From positions 28,994 through 92,993 of the forward strand of contig SIBK01000006.1 in the NCBI GenBank assembly GCA_009695205.1: 64,000 nt of DNA, written 5' to 3'. Positions 10,432-19,846 of the stretch are shown here, in pieces. The notes under the pieces were generated by a model. That model did no database searches. It worked only from the letters and a program-made list of their open reading frames with translations, and had not been told where the DNA came from. Position 1 is the stretch's first letter. Each line of letters begins with the position of its first letter. Source of the DNA: Pedosphaera sp. (GTDB lineage: Bacteria; Verrucomicrobiota; Verrucomicrobiia; Limisphaerales; UBA9464). Made by a program: the position numbers and the translations under genes.

Positions 10432-11619
10432 GCTACCAGCCACATCGGTTCGGTAAGCTTTGATTGCGGGGATAATTCCGGCGAGTGCGCCCAGGAATAT
10501 CAGGGCTGCGGGCGCCCAGAGCCAAACCCAGTCGGGCTTCCATACTTCGATGACCACGCCGGTTTGGGTTCGCACCACGACTCCGGCGAAGGCGAGCAAT
10601 GCAAAATGAAAGGCGAACGCGACGATCATGCCCAACGCGGCGACCGCGGCGGCTTCGAGTACAATTGCGGCAAATATCGTGCTGCGTCGGGCACCGAGGG
10701 CACGCAGAATTGCCAAGTCTCTTCGGCGCGCACTCATCGAGTTGTAGAGAGACGCGAGAACCGAGGCGCAGGCGACGAGAGCCACCATGACGGCGACCAG
10801 AGATAGTACCTTGTCGAACCAGCCCAGTTTGTCGAAGAGATCCTTAAGCACTGCGCCAATCGGCCATGCAAACGTGAATCGGTTTCCTTGGCGATTATAG
10901 AGCAGATCCAGCATCATCCCAGCGGTCGGAGACCGAAGTTTCACCAGTGCGGCGCTGACGTCATTCGCCGCGCTGGCGACGTGGCCGCTCATTGATTGCA
11001 ATCCGGCGAGAGGAATCCAGATCACACGATCCGCCGGGGTTGACGACGGGGACAGGATGCCTGTCACGGAATACGTCTCGGAATGCTGCTCCCTTTCGTT
11101 AAAGATCAGTCCGTGATAGGGGTGAAACGTGTCACCCAATTTCATCCCCAGCTGCTTTGCAGCAAAGGCACCCAGCACGGCCTCATGTTGGGCGGGGTCA
11201 AAAACCCGGCCACCCGGTTCCACAGCAAGCCGCTTTCCCGGCCTGTATTCGACTTTTTCGAACATCTCCGGCGTGGTTCCCACCAGTCGCCAGCCGCGGT
11301 AGTTGTCGCCCACGGCGATCGGGACTACGAGAGCAACGGCTCGGTTGCTGGCGAGGGTTGCGACATCGGCCATGGGGATGTTTCCGGGCGATGCTTCCAG
11401 GTGGAAAATGGAATTGAGCACGAGCTGCAGTTTGGCGCCCCGCGCCCCAAGAACGGCGTCCCATCCGCCCGTCATTCCGGTAAACGCGGCCTGACTTTGC
11501 CGCTTGAGCGACCAAACAGTCATCAGCAAGGCACCGGCGAGGGCAATCGACAGAGCGGTGACCACGGTTGCCAGGGCGTGTTGGCGGAGGCTACGGCGGA
11601 CGAGGAGAGGGAGGGTCAC
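10414..11619 (-). CDS. ABC transporter permease, FtsX/MacB-LolC type
   Basis: A 401-residue permease with the four-helix MacB/FtsX layout: one N-terminal transmembrane helix at about 14-36, a periplasmic domain of about 220 residues, then three helices near 265-290, 318-345 and 365-388. The segment ASLYNSMSARRRDLAILRALGARRSTIF is the coupling-helix signature of FtsX-like permeases. These do not usually transport across the membrane channel but couple ATP use to periplasmic work such as lipoprotein release or efflux. The ATPase partner is encoded directly upstream with a 12-base gap. No membrane-fusion partner is adjacent, so the LolCD-like option is favoured over MacB. Confidence 0.88.
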   Translation of the reverse strand: MTLPLLVRRSLRQHALATVVTALSIALAGALLMTVWSLKRQSQAAFTGMTGGWDAVLGARGAKLQLVLNSIFHLEASPGNIPMADVATLASNRAVALVVPIAVGDNYRGWRLVGTTPEMFEKVEYRPGKRLAVEPGGRVFDPAQHEAVLGAFAAKQLGMKLGDTFHPYHGLIFNEREQHSETYSVTGILSPSSTPADRVIWIPLAGLQSMSGHVASAANDVSAALVKLRSPTAGMMLDLLYNRQGNRFTFAWPIGAVLKDLFDKLGWFDKVLSLVAVMVALVACASVLASLYNSMSARRRDLAILRALGARRSTIFAAIVLEAAAVAALGMIVAFAFHFALLAFAGVVVRTQTGVVIEVWKPDWVWLWAPAALIFLGALAGIIPAIKAYRTDVAGSLVPES

Positions 11620-11631
11620 GTGAATGCGGGA

Positions 11632-12360
11632 TCAGGCGGGCGGGTGTGCCGCTCGATTCAGTTCCCCGAGAGAGAGGGGGTTCGATCCGAAGCGGGCGAG
11701 CACCTCGGGATCGTGACTTACCAGCAGGAGGGAGGCGCCGCTTTCGCGGCACGTTTCCCGGATCAGTACCAATGCAGCCCGAGCATTGGCCGGATCGAGA
11801 TTGCCGGTCGGTTCGTCAGCGAGGATCAGTTTCGGTCGATTGGCCAATGCGCGGGCTACCGCGACTCGCTGTTGCTGTCCGGTGGAAAGCTGACGTGGAT
11901 AGTGGTGGAGTCGATTGCCCAGTCCCATTCGCTTCAACAAATCCTCGGCACGGCTCCGGTCCGGTCCCGGGCCAAACGCCATTCCCAAAAGGACATTTTC
12001 CACGCAGGTGAAACCCTGTAGGAGGTTGAAGGTTTGAAAAATATAGCCGAATGAACGAGCTCGGTGACGATCCCTCGCACTCTCTGACAGGAGGGCTAGA
12101 TCCGAGCCGTCGAATCGGATGGATCCGCCATCGGCTGCAAGAATTCCTGCAATCAGATTCAGGAACGTGGTCTTGCCTGAACCGCTCGGACCCGACAGTG
12201 CCGTCTGCGCCCCTGCCTCCAGTTGAAATGTCGGCACATCGATGACGGTCATGACGGCTCCGTCAGGGGTGACAAACCCCTTTCTTAGATCGCTGATTTC
12301 AAGTAACGCCATCGCGGGAACCGATGTGTCAGCATGGGAACCAGCACGGATCGGAGTCAA
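11632..12360 (-). CDS. ABC transporter ATPase, LolD/MacB family
   Basis: A 242-residue ATP-binding protein. Walker A is GPSGSGKTT near residue 38-46, the signature motif is [15 protein letters not shown], and Walker B with the D-loop is [12 protein letters not shown], followed by a switch histidine in LLVSHD. The TGNLD ending and length are those of the LolD/MacB/FtsE group that pairs with FtsX-like permeases. It is the first gene of a two-gene minus-strand unit; the permease start is 12 bases past its stop. The substrate (lipoprotein, peptide or other) cannot be told from sequence. Confidence 0.92.
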   Translation of the reverse strand: MTPIRAGSHADTSVPAMALLEISDLRKGFVTPDGAVMTVIDVPTFQLEAGAQTALSGPSGSGKTTFLNLIAGILAADGGSIRFDGSDLALLSESARDRHRARSFGYIFQTFNLLQGFTCVENVLLGMAFGPGPDRSRAEDLLKRMGLGNRLHHYPRQLSTGQQQRVAVARALANRPKLILADEPTGNLDPANARAALVLIRETCRESGASLLLVSHDPEVLARFGSNPLSLGELNRAAHPPA

Positions 12361-12412
12361 ACCGTAAGGAGCTCACTCTATCGTGCAGAGCCAAAAAGTG
12401 GGCGGACTGTTG

Positions 12413-12943
12413 TTAGAACTGATTCTCTTTGTCCTGGAACAGCACGTTGAACGTGGTCATGGATCCGTAGCATCGGGTGATGTATTGCTGCCAGTCGAAT
12501 TTCTCCGCAGAGGTGAGTCCTTCGTGGGAATTCACCTTTTGCTCCAGGACCCTTAAATTGTTGCGCATCATCACTAGCTTGTGAAAGAAGAGTTGCAGTT
12601 CGACCTCTTTGGTTTGAAGGGTCGGGTCGGTGGGGTGCAAGACCATCCGGCCTCCCTTCCAACGCTTCGCCAGTTCCCGCACAGCACCGTCGGGTCGTTC
12701 CAATCCGAGCCGTTGCAGGGTGGAGTCGACCGTCTGGCTGATGAGTTGGGTGAGTGGAAGGTGCAACCCGGTGAGAGCCGCCTGCGATTCGGCGGGTTCG
12801 AGCCCGCTCGTTTCCGGATGAACGGTTCGGCGCCCATCCAAAAATTGAATCTCTGCGGAGTGCTCGTGGATTACCTTGACCGTTCCCGCTCCGTAATCGG
12901 GGTGACGTACCTGCATGCCAAGAGTCAGCAATTCAGCTTTCAT
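12413..12943 (-). CDS. Small protein with SH3-like N-terminal motif
   Basis: A 176-residue protein I do not recognise as a named family. Residues about 8-45 (GMQVRHPDYGAGTVKVI...) resemble the small SH3/Tudor-like fold found in CarD-type regulators and at the C-terminus of PcrA/UvrD helicases, which contact RNA polymerase. The rest is mostly helical and ends in FDWQQYITRCYGSMTTFNVLF. No signal peptide or transmembrane segment is seen, so it is probably cytoplasmic. It lies upstream of the ABC ATPase with about 50 bases between and might be co-transcribed. A role in transcription is speculation from the N-terminal motif alone. Confidence 0.6.
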   Translation of the reverse strand: MKAELLTLGMQVRHPDYGAGTVKVIHEHSAEIQFLDGRRTVHPETSGLEPAESQAALTGLHLPLTQLISQTVDSTLQRLGLERPDGAVRELAKRWKGGRMVLHPTDPTLQTKEVELQLFFHKLVMMRNNLRVLEQKVNSHEGLTSAEKFDWQQYITRCYGSMTTFNVLFQDKENQF

Positions 12944-13051
12944 GGGGAAAAGATGCCTCGACGGGCGCGGGTTGCAATGACGCAGGTACGCAGCGAGCGA
13001 TTCCCGTGCGGACTGCTTGGCGAGAGGGGGACCGGGCGGTAGCCTCGCGAT

Positions 13052-13576
13052 ATGCCGACTTGGTTACGATTTCTTGCCGTTTACAACGTGGCGGTTTGGC
13101 TGGGCGCATGCGTCTCAGCCACCCTTTTCATTCAACCGCTTTTCTTTACGCCTGAGGTGACTCCAGGGTTGGTTCAAAAATATACCGCTGGAAAACTCGC
13201 CCAGTTGGCGTTTGGGCGGTACTTCGCCCTCCAGGTTGGGTGCGGAGTCCTGACGGCTCTTTTTCTTGTCGCGGAACGGCTCTCGACGGGAAAGCCCATT
13301 GCACGGGCACGCATCTGGGTGTTGGCGGGTCTGCTCGTGATGCTGGGATCCGGATTCTGGCTGTTGCCGAAAATGGAGAGATTGCATCTGGTGAAGTATG
13401 CCGTGAACACCGGCATTGCTCAGAAAGCGGCCGCAACCCGCGAATTCGGCGTGTGGCATGGGATATCGCAGGTAGGCAATTTACTCGGGGGAATCGCCGT
13501 AGCGTGGATTTTCTGGCGGACCGTGTCGCCCGTTAAGCTAACCCGGTTCGATCCGGTCCCCCGGAGGGGAGGGTGA
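13052..13576 (+). CDS. DUF4149-like integral membrane protein
   Basis: A 174-residue protein with four predicted transmembrane segments near 7-28, 61-81, 93-112 and 147-165. The pattern of N-terminal LRFLAVYNVAVWLGACVSATLFIQPLFF and the later lone LPKMERLHLVKY loop fits the DUF4149 family of four-helix membrane proteins. The function of that family is not known. It is divergent from the SH3-like gene and stands alone; its downstream flank is the inverted-repeat element. Confidence 0.7.
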   Translation: MPTWLRFLAVYNVAVWLGACVSATLFIQPLFFTPEVTPGLVQKYTAGKLAQLAFGRYFALQVGCGVLTALFLVAERLSTGKPIARARIWVLAGLLVMLGSGFWLLPKMERLHLVKYAVNTGIAQKAAATREFGVWHGISQVGNLLGGIAVAWIFWRTVSPVKLTRFDPVPRRGG

Positions 13577-13676
13577 GATGGGCGGCGTGCGGTACTCTAA
13601 GTTCCTGGGTGGGGAGGTTTTCCAACAAATGGACATGAATTGGGACCATGAACCGCTCCTGGGAAGAGATTGGGGC

Positions 13677-14138
13677 GGACTCCCGTCCGCGACTGGAGAT
13701 TGGCCATTTCTCTGTGCGCTTTGGCCTTCCTTAGTCGGAAACTTTGTCGAGTCCGTTCAGCAGGGAAATAGATGCTCACCTATGACAAACGCAAAGTTTA
13801 TAAGAAGGCACTGGCTTTCGGCGCATGCGCCGAAGAGTTTTCTGCCTCCTGGGGTAGGCGGCACGCCATCGGCGATTTCTTGAGATTGCCGCCACTTCGG
13901 TCGCGAAAACGGTCGCCTATCTGGATCTTTACTAGCGGAAGGCACTTCCAGCCCACGTCCAAACGACTCGCGGAAGAGAGCTTTTGAACCGAATCATTGC
14001 GATGCTACACAGGTTTTGAAGATTCTGGAGGCTCTAAAGTTCCAGCCGCCAATTTCCGGATCGACAAAGTTTCCGACGAAGGAAAGCAAGAGGAGGCCAA
14101 AAAACGGCCAATCTCCAGGCGCGGACTCCCGTCCGCGA
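13677..14138. repeat. Inverted-repeat element next to rsfS
   Basis: Two arms of about 75 bases face each other around roughly 310 bases. The left arm (about 13677-13750) runs from GGACTCCCGTCCGCGAC through CTGGAGATTGGCC to GTCGGAAACTTTGTCGA; the reverse complement of 14061-14138 contains the same blocks with small changes and indels. GCGGACTCCCGTCCGC inside each arm is itself a hairpin. No transposase is encoded between the arms. The stretch between DUF4149 and rsfS therefore holds a MITE-like or interspersed repeat and no gene. The right arm ends exactly at the rsfS stop codon. Confidence 0.75.
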
Positions 14139-14552
14139 CTACGGAAGGACGGCTTTGGGCTTTGGCTTTGGCTTTGCCCTGAGTTTTTTCTTGCCCGAGG
14201 CAGATTTTTCGTTGGATTGGACACTCAGCGCGTCACTCCAAAGCCCTTCCAAATCGTACTTTTCACGGACATCAGGATGCATTAGGTGCACGATCACGTC
14301 GAAATAATCGATTACAATCCAGCGACCTGCTGCCGTTCCCTCGGCGTGAGTGGGCTTTAGGTCGTGTTCTTCGTGCAGTCGATCCCGAATCTCGGATTCC
14401 ACGGCCCGCAGGTGGGGCTCGCTCGAACCCGACGCCACGACGAAGAAGTCTGTCACCGAGGACACATTGCGGACGTCCAATACCACCACATTTTCCGCCT
14501 TTTTATTGCCGGCAAGGTCCCGGCACAGAAGAGCCAGCATTCGCGAATCCAT
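14139..14552 (-). CDS. rsfS: Ribosomal silencing factor RsfS
   Basis: A 137-residue RsfS/Iojap-family protein. These bind ribosomal protein uL14 on the large subunit and block subunit joining when translation must be slowed. The core SVTDFFVVASGSSEPHLRAV, GRWIVIDYFDVIVHLMHPDVREKYDLEGLW is diagnostic and complete. After the core there is an unusual basic tail of about 25 residues (SGKKKLRAKPKPKPKAVLP). The stop codon abuts the inverted-repeat element, so the tail may have been reshaped by it. The gene is divergent from the catalase gene. Confidence 0.93.
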   Translation of the reverse strand: MDSRMLALLCRDLAGNKKAENVVVLDVRNVSSVTDFFVVASGSSEPHLRAVESEIRDRLHEEHDLKPTHAEGTAAGRWIVIDYFDVIVHLMHPDVREKYDLEGLWSDALSVQSNEKSASGKKKLRAKPKPKPKAVLP

Positions 14553-14672
14553 CTCGGAGAGAATGCAATGCGCGTCGCTAAAATAAAGAGCATTCGTCCG
14601 ATACGCAGTTTTTGGATCACTTTTTCAAGCAACCCTCTTTGACAGAATCGAGAATCGTTTCACAATTCAGCC

Positions 14673-16228
14673 ATGGTAAAATCAACCGGCAAATCCAAAT
14701 CCAAACCCATTCCCATGTCGGCTCCCACCTTGACGGCTCCGATGCTTACCACGGCGTCCGGCGCTCCGGTCGGGGATAATCAGAATTCCATGACTGCGGG
14801 TCCGCGTGGCCCAGTGCTCATGCAGGACTGGTGGCTCATTGAAAAGATGGCCACTTCAACCGGGAACGGATTCCGGAGCGAGTCGTGCATGCCAAGGGTG
14901 TGGCTGCTTACGGCTCGTTGACCATATCACGGGACATTTCGAAGTATAGCCGGGCGAAGCTTTTCGGGACGGTGGGGACCAAGGCTGAATGTTTCCTGCG
15001 GTTTTCAACTGTGGCGGGCGAGAGGGGAGCTGCGGATGCCGAGCGGGACGTCGGCAGCTTTGCTCTCAAAGTGTACACCGAGGAGGGGAACTGGGATCTG
15101 GTAGGCAACAACACCCCGGTGTTTTTCATCCGTGACCCGCTGAAGTTCAGCGATTTCATCCGGACACAGAAGCGGGATCCGAAGAGCAATCTTCGGAACA
15201 ACACGGCGTCGTGGGATTTTTGGTCGCTCTCGCCGGAATCGCTGCACCAAGTGACCATCCTGATGAGTGACCGTGGGCTTCCTCGAAGCCTGCGTCAGAT
15301 GAACGGCTATGGATCGCACACGTACAGCTTTATAAACGCCAAGGGACAGCGGCACTGGGTCAAATTCCATTTTAAGACACTTCAAGGACACTCCTTTTAT
15401 ACCGATGAAGAATCGGTTTCGGTGGTGGGACACGATCGTGAATCCTCCCAACGGGATCTGTATGACAACATTGCGAGAGGCAATCATCCGCGATGGCGTT
15501 TTTGCGTCCAAATTATGTCCGAGAAGGCTGCGGAAACCTACCGGTGGAATCCCTTCGACCTCACGAAGGTTTGGCCTCACAAGGACTATCCGTTAATCGA
15601 CGTAGGCGTTCTGGAACTGAATCGGAACCCGGAGAATTACTTTGCGGAAGTCGAGCAATCGGCGTTCGCTCCGGCCCTTGTGATTCCGGGCATCGGTCAT
15701 TCGCCGGACAAGATGCTCCAGGCGCGGATTCTTTCCTATACCGATGCGCATCGGTACCGGTTGGGGGTCAATTATCAAGACCTTCCGGTGAACAAGCCCC
15801 GTTGCCCGGTGATGCATTATCATCGCGACGGCACGATGCGTTTCGATGGCAATTTTGGTGGAGCGGTGAATTATGAGCCGAACAGCCTGAATGGCCCGCA
15901 GCAATGCCCGGCGTTTAACGAGCCACCGCTTAAGTTGTCGGGTGCGGCGGACCGCTTCAATCATCGGGATGGCAATGACGATTATACGCAGCCGGGGAAT
16001 TTGTTCCGGCTGATGACCCCGGAGCAGCAGGGCCGGTTATTTTCGAATATTGCCCGGCACATGGCGGCGGTGCCGCAGGAGATCCAGATGCGCCAAGTCA
16101 GCCATTTCTTCCGGGCGGACCCGAACTACGGCATGGGGGTGGCGAATGCGCTGGGGTTGGATATCCGCGAGTTCGCTGCGGCGGCCGGCCACGGGCAACC
16201 CACGCCGAAAAAGCGTTCTACAAAATAG
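14673..16228 (+). pseudogene. katA: Monofunctional heme catalase, one frameshift
   Basis: The catalase reading frame, about 518 residues when joined, decomposes hydrogen peroxide. The first 59 codons (through [18 protein letters not shown]) are in one frame; from [16 protein letters not shown] onward the match continues one frame over, the long ORF called from 14885. Adding one C to GGCCAC at 14849-14853 (GCC CAC) restores a single frame. Distal His (VVHAKG), Asn ([11 protein letters not shown]) and heme-ligand Tyr ([14 protein letters not shown]) are all present, and the size fits small-subunit clade 3. Everything except the single-base change looks functional, so a sequencing or assembly error, a very recent mutation, or phase variation are all possible. 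Confidence 0.9.
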
Positions 16229-16240
16229 AAAGGCCCAGAG

Positions 16241-17446
16241 CTACTTCGATCCCAGCGCGCTCGCCATTGTAAAGATCGGGAGGAGCAGGCCCAGGGCCAG
16301 GAATCCTATGCCGGCGGCCACCAAGCAGAGGATCGCCGGTTCGATGAGGCGGACCGCCTGGTCGACTTGGCGGTTTGTCTTGCGCTCAACGGTATCGGCT
16401 ATTTGCACGAGAACCTTGTCCAACTTGTTCGATTCTTCCGCGACGGCGATCATGGCCAGGATTTGATCAGGGAAAAATCCACCCGCAGCGAGGGGTTCGG
16501 AGAGGCGTTTTCCGTCCCGCACGGCTTCGGTTGCTTCAGCGATGCCGTCGGCAAGAATGGTGGAACCGGTGGCGTCGCGACTGATGCGGAGGGCTTGGAG
16601 CATCGGAACACCGTTGGCGAGCATCGTTCCGAGAATCCGGCAGAACCGCGTGATGGCGAGCAGGCGCAGGGCTGAACCGACGACGGGCACCCGGAGTTGC
16701 CAATGTTCAAGTTTTCTTCGAGCGGTGGCGCTTCGGACATTGGCCCAGATCAACGCAGCGAGTCCGGCTCCCGCGACAATCAGGAGGTACCAGTATCTTC
16801 GAACGGCAATGCTGGCGGCGAACATGATTTCGGTGGGGAGCGGTTTCTTGGCCGACGCGAGGAGGGGTTCGAATTTCGGCACGAAGAAGATGAGGGCAAG
16901 GATCATCACGGCAAAACCCAGTGCGCTGAGCATTGCCGGATAAATGATTGCGCCCAACACCTTCCCACGAAGTTCCTCGAACCGTTCGAGGAATGCTGCG
17001 AGCCCCCGCAGTGCGTCCTCCAAAAATGCAGCCCGTTCGCCCGCCTGAATCATCGACGTGTGAAGGGGTGGAAAGATGTCGGGAAATTGCTTGAGCGAGT
17101 CGGTGAGCGTTTTGCCGTCCGCTATCGAGGCGCGGATCTCCTTCAGGAGTCCTTTCGGCCCCGAAGAGCCGGTGGACCGAATCAGGGAATCCAGGGCCCG
17201 CAACAGGGGAACGCCTGACCCGAGCAGGTCTGCGAGCTGCCCGTAGAGAATTCCCAGATCGCGTGTTCGGACCCGTAGGTGTTTGGCGGGTGCCTTGCCG
17301 GACACCCAACCCTTTCCAGCGATGCTGACTGGAAATAGACCTTGGTCTTCGAGCATCCGCAGGCCGGCGGACTCGGACTCGGCTTCCAGAGTGCCGGTGA
17401 TCCTTTGCCCGCCGCTGTTGAGGGCTGTATAGTTGAAGCGCGTCAT
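16241..17446 (-). CDS. gspF: Type II secretion/type IV pilus inner-membrane protein GspF/PilC
   Basis: A 401-residue polytopic protein with two GspF domains, about 68-190 and 270-392, each followed by hydrophobic helices (AIIYPAMLSALGFAVMILALIFFVP; RLIEPAILCLVAAGIGFLALGLLLPIF). The motif QAGERAAFLEDAL and its second-copy equivalent VAEESNKLDKVL are typical. It would sit in the inner membrane and connect the assembly ATPase with the pseudopilus. It lies 37 bases after gspE on the same strand. The 3' end faces the catalase gene with a 12-base gap. Confidence 0.92.
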   Translation of the reverse strand: MTRFNYTALNSGGQRITGTLEAESESAGLRMLEDQGLFPVSIAGKGWVSGKAPAKHLRVRTRDLGILYGQLADLLGSGVPLLRALDSLIRSTGSSGPKGLLKEIRASIADGKTLTDSLKQFPDIFPPLHTSMIQAGERAAFLEDALRGLAAFLERFEELRGKVLGAIIYPAMLSALGFAVMILALIFFVPKFEPLLASAKKPLPTEIMFAASIAVRRYWYLLIVAGAGLAALIWANVRSATARRKLEHWQLRVPVVGSALRLLAITRFCRILGTMLANGVPMLQALRISRDATGSTILADGIAEATEAVRDGKRLSEPLAAGGFFPDQILAMIAVAEESNKLDKVLVQIADTVERKTNRQVDQAVRLIEPAILCLVAAGIGFLALGLLLPIFTMASALGSK

Positions 17447-17483
17447 GAGGCATTAATTCAACCGCCCTCCAAACGGGGGACGT

Positions 17484-19154
17484 TCAGAGAGCCGTGCATA
17501 GTAATACTTCGTCGGGGGTGGTCGTGCCCGCGCGAACCTTTTCCCAACCGTCTTCGCGCAGGAGACGCAGTCCGGAAGCCTTGGCAGCCGCGACCAGTTG
17601 GCTGAGGGGAGCGCGTTCGATGATTTTTTCCGCGATTGTGTCGTTTGAGAGCAACAGTTCGTACAAGCCCGTACGGCCTCGGAACCCGGTGTTCCGGCAA
17701 TTCGGACACCCGGTTCCGCGGTACAGTTTTTGTCCGGGCTCCAGCTTGAGATCCCGCGGTAGAGTGGTGACATCCGGAACGTAGTCGACACGGCATTTGG
17801 GGCAGATCCGGCGCACCAACCGTTGCGCCATCGCACCGATCAGCGTGCTGCTGATGAGAAAGGGCTCGACCCCCATGTCGATGAGTCGCATCGGGGCGGA
17901 AGCCGCATCATTGGTGTGGAGTGTGGACAGCACCAGATGGCCGGTCAGCGCCGCCTGCACGGCAGCGCGAGCGGTCTCAAGATCGCGAATTTCACCGATC
18001 ATGACGACATCAGGATCATGACGGAGGATGGCCCGGAGACCGCGTTCAAAGGTCATGCCCACCTGTGCATGAACGGGGATCTGATTGACACCGGCAAGGT
18101 GGTATTCAACGGGATCCTCGACCGTCAGGACCTTGAGCCCCGGGCCGACCAACGCATTGAGAGCGGCGTAGAGAGTGGTCGTTTTCCCGGCGCCCGTGGG
18201 GCCGGTCACCAGGAAGATCCCGTGCGGTCGGTCGATGACCTCCTGGAACCGAGCGTAGGTAACGTCGTCCATGCCCAGTTGCGGTAGCGTGAAAAGGACG
18301 TTGGATTTGTCGAGCAACCGCATAACCACGCCTTCCCCGAACAACATGGGAATCACGCTGACGCGGACATCGACCTGTCGTCCACCGACATGAAACTGGA
18401 TGCGGCCGTCCTGCGGGACGCGGCGTTCGGCGATATTCAGGCTGGCGAGGATTTTGATGCGGCTGATGATGGCGGCCTGGAACCGGTGCATCTGAGGTGG
18501 GATGGACGCCTCTTGAAGAATACCGTCGATTCGGTAGCGGATGACGATCTGGTGTTCGTACGGTTCGACGTGGATGTCACTCGCTCGTTCGTTGATTGCT
18601 TCGAGGATGATTTCGTTGACGAGTTTGACGACACTGGCCTCGCGGGCCATTTCGAGAAGATCCTCGCTGCCCTGGACCGAGGCGGTCGCGGCTCCTGACT
18701 CCTCATTACCGACCATTTCATCGAGTGTATCGCCGCCCAGTCCGTAGTGGGATTTGATGATCTTGTCGATGGCCTCCTTCGGGGCGAGGACGGGCTGGAT
18801 GGTCAGGCCCGTCATCAGCCGGAGATCATCGAATGCGTAGAGGTCGAACGCGTCGCTCGTTGCCACATTGAGGGTGTCGCCAGTCTTAGAGATCGGCACG
18901 AGGCGTTTCCGATAAATAATCTTCGACGGCAGTGCCCGGAGAGTTTCTGGGGCGATTGTGATGTCCTCGAGTTTGACCAGAGGCAGGTGCAGTTCCTCGG
19001 ACATCACCTCCAGCAATTGGTGCTCGGTGAGCATGCCGAGTTGGATGATGGCGCGATCGATCCGGAGACCCTCCGAACGGTGGAGCATCATCGCTTCCTC
19101 AAGCTGGCTCTCCGAGAGGAGGGAGCGGTCGAGAAGGATTTGGGAAATGCTCAC
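17484..19154 (-). CDS. gspE: Type II secretion/type IV pilus assembly ATPase GspE/PilB
   Basis: A 556-residue hexameric ATPase powering pseudopilus or pilus assembly. An N-terminal T2SSE_N/MshEN region (ILLDRSLLSESQLEEAM; HLPLVKLEDITI) is followed by the ATPase core with Walker A GPTGAGKTT near 315, ASP box AILRHDPDVVMIGEIRD, and the His box STLHTNDA. A zinc tetracysteine CPKC...CPNC at about 449-488 is complete, as in GspE and PilB. It is followed by gspF. The rest of the secretion machinery is not in the window, although two distant pseudopilin-like genes are. Confidence 0.94.
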   Translation of the reverse strand: MSISQILLDRSLLSESQLEEAMMLHRSEGLRIDRAIIQLGMLTEHQLLEVMSEELHLPLVKLEDITIAPETLRALPSKIIYRKRLVPISKTGDTLNVATSDAFDLYAFDDLRLMTGLTIQPVLAPKEAIDKIIKSHYGLGGDTLDEMVGNEESGAATASVQGSEDLLEMAREASVVKLVNEIILEAINERASDIHVEPYEHQIVIRYRIDGILQEASIPPQMHRFQAAIISRIKILASLNIAERRVPQDGRIQFHVGGRQVDVRVSVIPMLFGEGVVMRLLDKSNVLFTLPQLGMDDVTYARFQEVIDRPHGIFLVTGPTGAGKTTTLYAALNALVGPGLKVLTVEDPVEYHLAGVNQIPVHAQVGMTFERGLRAILRHDPDVVMIGEIRDLETARAAVQAALTGHLVLSTLHTNDAASAPMRLIDMGVEPFLISSTLIGAMAQRLVRRICPKCRVDYVPDVTTLPRDLKLEPGQKLYRGTGCPNCRNTGFRGRTGLYELLLSNDTIAEKIIERAPLSQLVAAAKASGLRLLREDGWEKVRAGTTTPDEVLLCTAL

Positions 19155-19280
19155 CAGTTACCTCCGTTCCAGGATTGAGGTAACAACCCGGAGGAAGTCT
19201 GAGGGATGCCGGGGAGAATTGGGAATAAGGCCACCATACAGCGAGCATGGCCGAGACGGCGATACAGCCAAGGACAATTG

Positions 19281-19703
19281 TCAGACCCCGTCGTTGGGGG
19301 CGACCGGCTTTTCCCGGTGGGAACGGCCAACGCCGGCGACGCGTCCCAGCATGCGGAGCAGGAGATGACCGGAGATCCGCAGTCCGAGCAAGTCGCGAAG
19401 GAAATTGAACTTCCGGCGGGGGTCATGCCGGAGACTGCTCGCGGCCGCCTCGACCTGGATCATCGAGTCAGCGGTGAAAGCTTCTTCCAGGACGTCGTAG
19501 TCTGCGGCGAACGGCTTGCGACTCAGGGCGTGAACGATGCGCACAAACGGTTTCTTAACGGGCGGGATGCAAGCCCAGAAGGCGCGCTCGACGAATTCCT
19601 CCGGCGGCCACTGTTTTCGGTCGCAAATCCGTCGTGCAAGGGATCCAATTTCCTGGCTGGCTGGAATCATTTTCGAGAAACTTATGAAGCATCGGAGGTC
19701 CAA
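19281..19703 (-). CDS. Unrecognised 140-residue protein upstream of gspE
   Basis: I do not recognise the family. The protein (MDLRCFISFSKMIPASQEIG...) is amphipathic and mostly helical, with a plausible cytoplasmic composition and coding-like codon use (charged, balanced residues with few rare runs), unlike the arginine/proline-rich shadow ORFs around it. It lies on the gspE strand about 126 bases upstream, so it may be the first gene of the secretion unit. No signal peptide or catalytic motif is visible. The alternative is that it is a chance ORF; no plus-strand candidate in the same span looks better. Confidence 0.5.
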   Translation of the reverse strand: MDLRCFISFSKMIPASQEIGSLARRICDRKQWPPEEFVERAFWACIPPVKKPFVRIVHALSRKPFAADYDVLEEAFTADSMIQVEAAASSLRHDPRRKFNFLRDLLGLRISGHLLLRMLGRVAGVGRSHREKPVAPNDGV

Positions 19704-19846
19704 AGAAAAGCAGTAGATGAACGGGGACAGGGGTTCCGTGCATCCACCCGTTGCCGGTGGTGGACCTCACGACTCTACTCCCCCTCAATTTCCATCCGAC
19801 GCGAAGCTCGCTTGAGCTTGCGCCAGAATAGGGCAATCTATGGACA

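Noticed and set aside
11083-12021. Plus-strand ORF of 312 codons
   Set aside because: It lies antisense to the ABC permease and ATPase genes and has no recognisable motif.
14639-14667. Promoter-like TTGACA, 17 bases, ACAATT before the catalase gene
   Set aside because: The -10 box is poor and transcription would start on the ATG itself, so the match is not strong enough to call.
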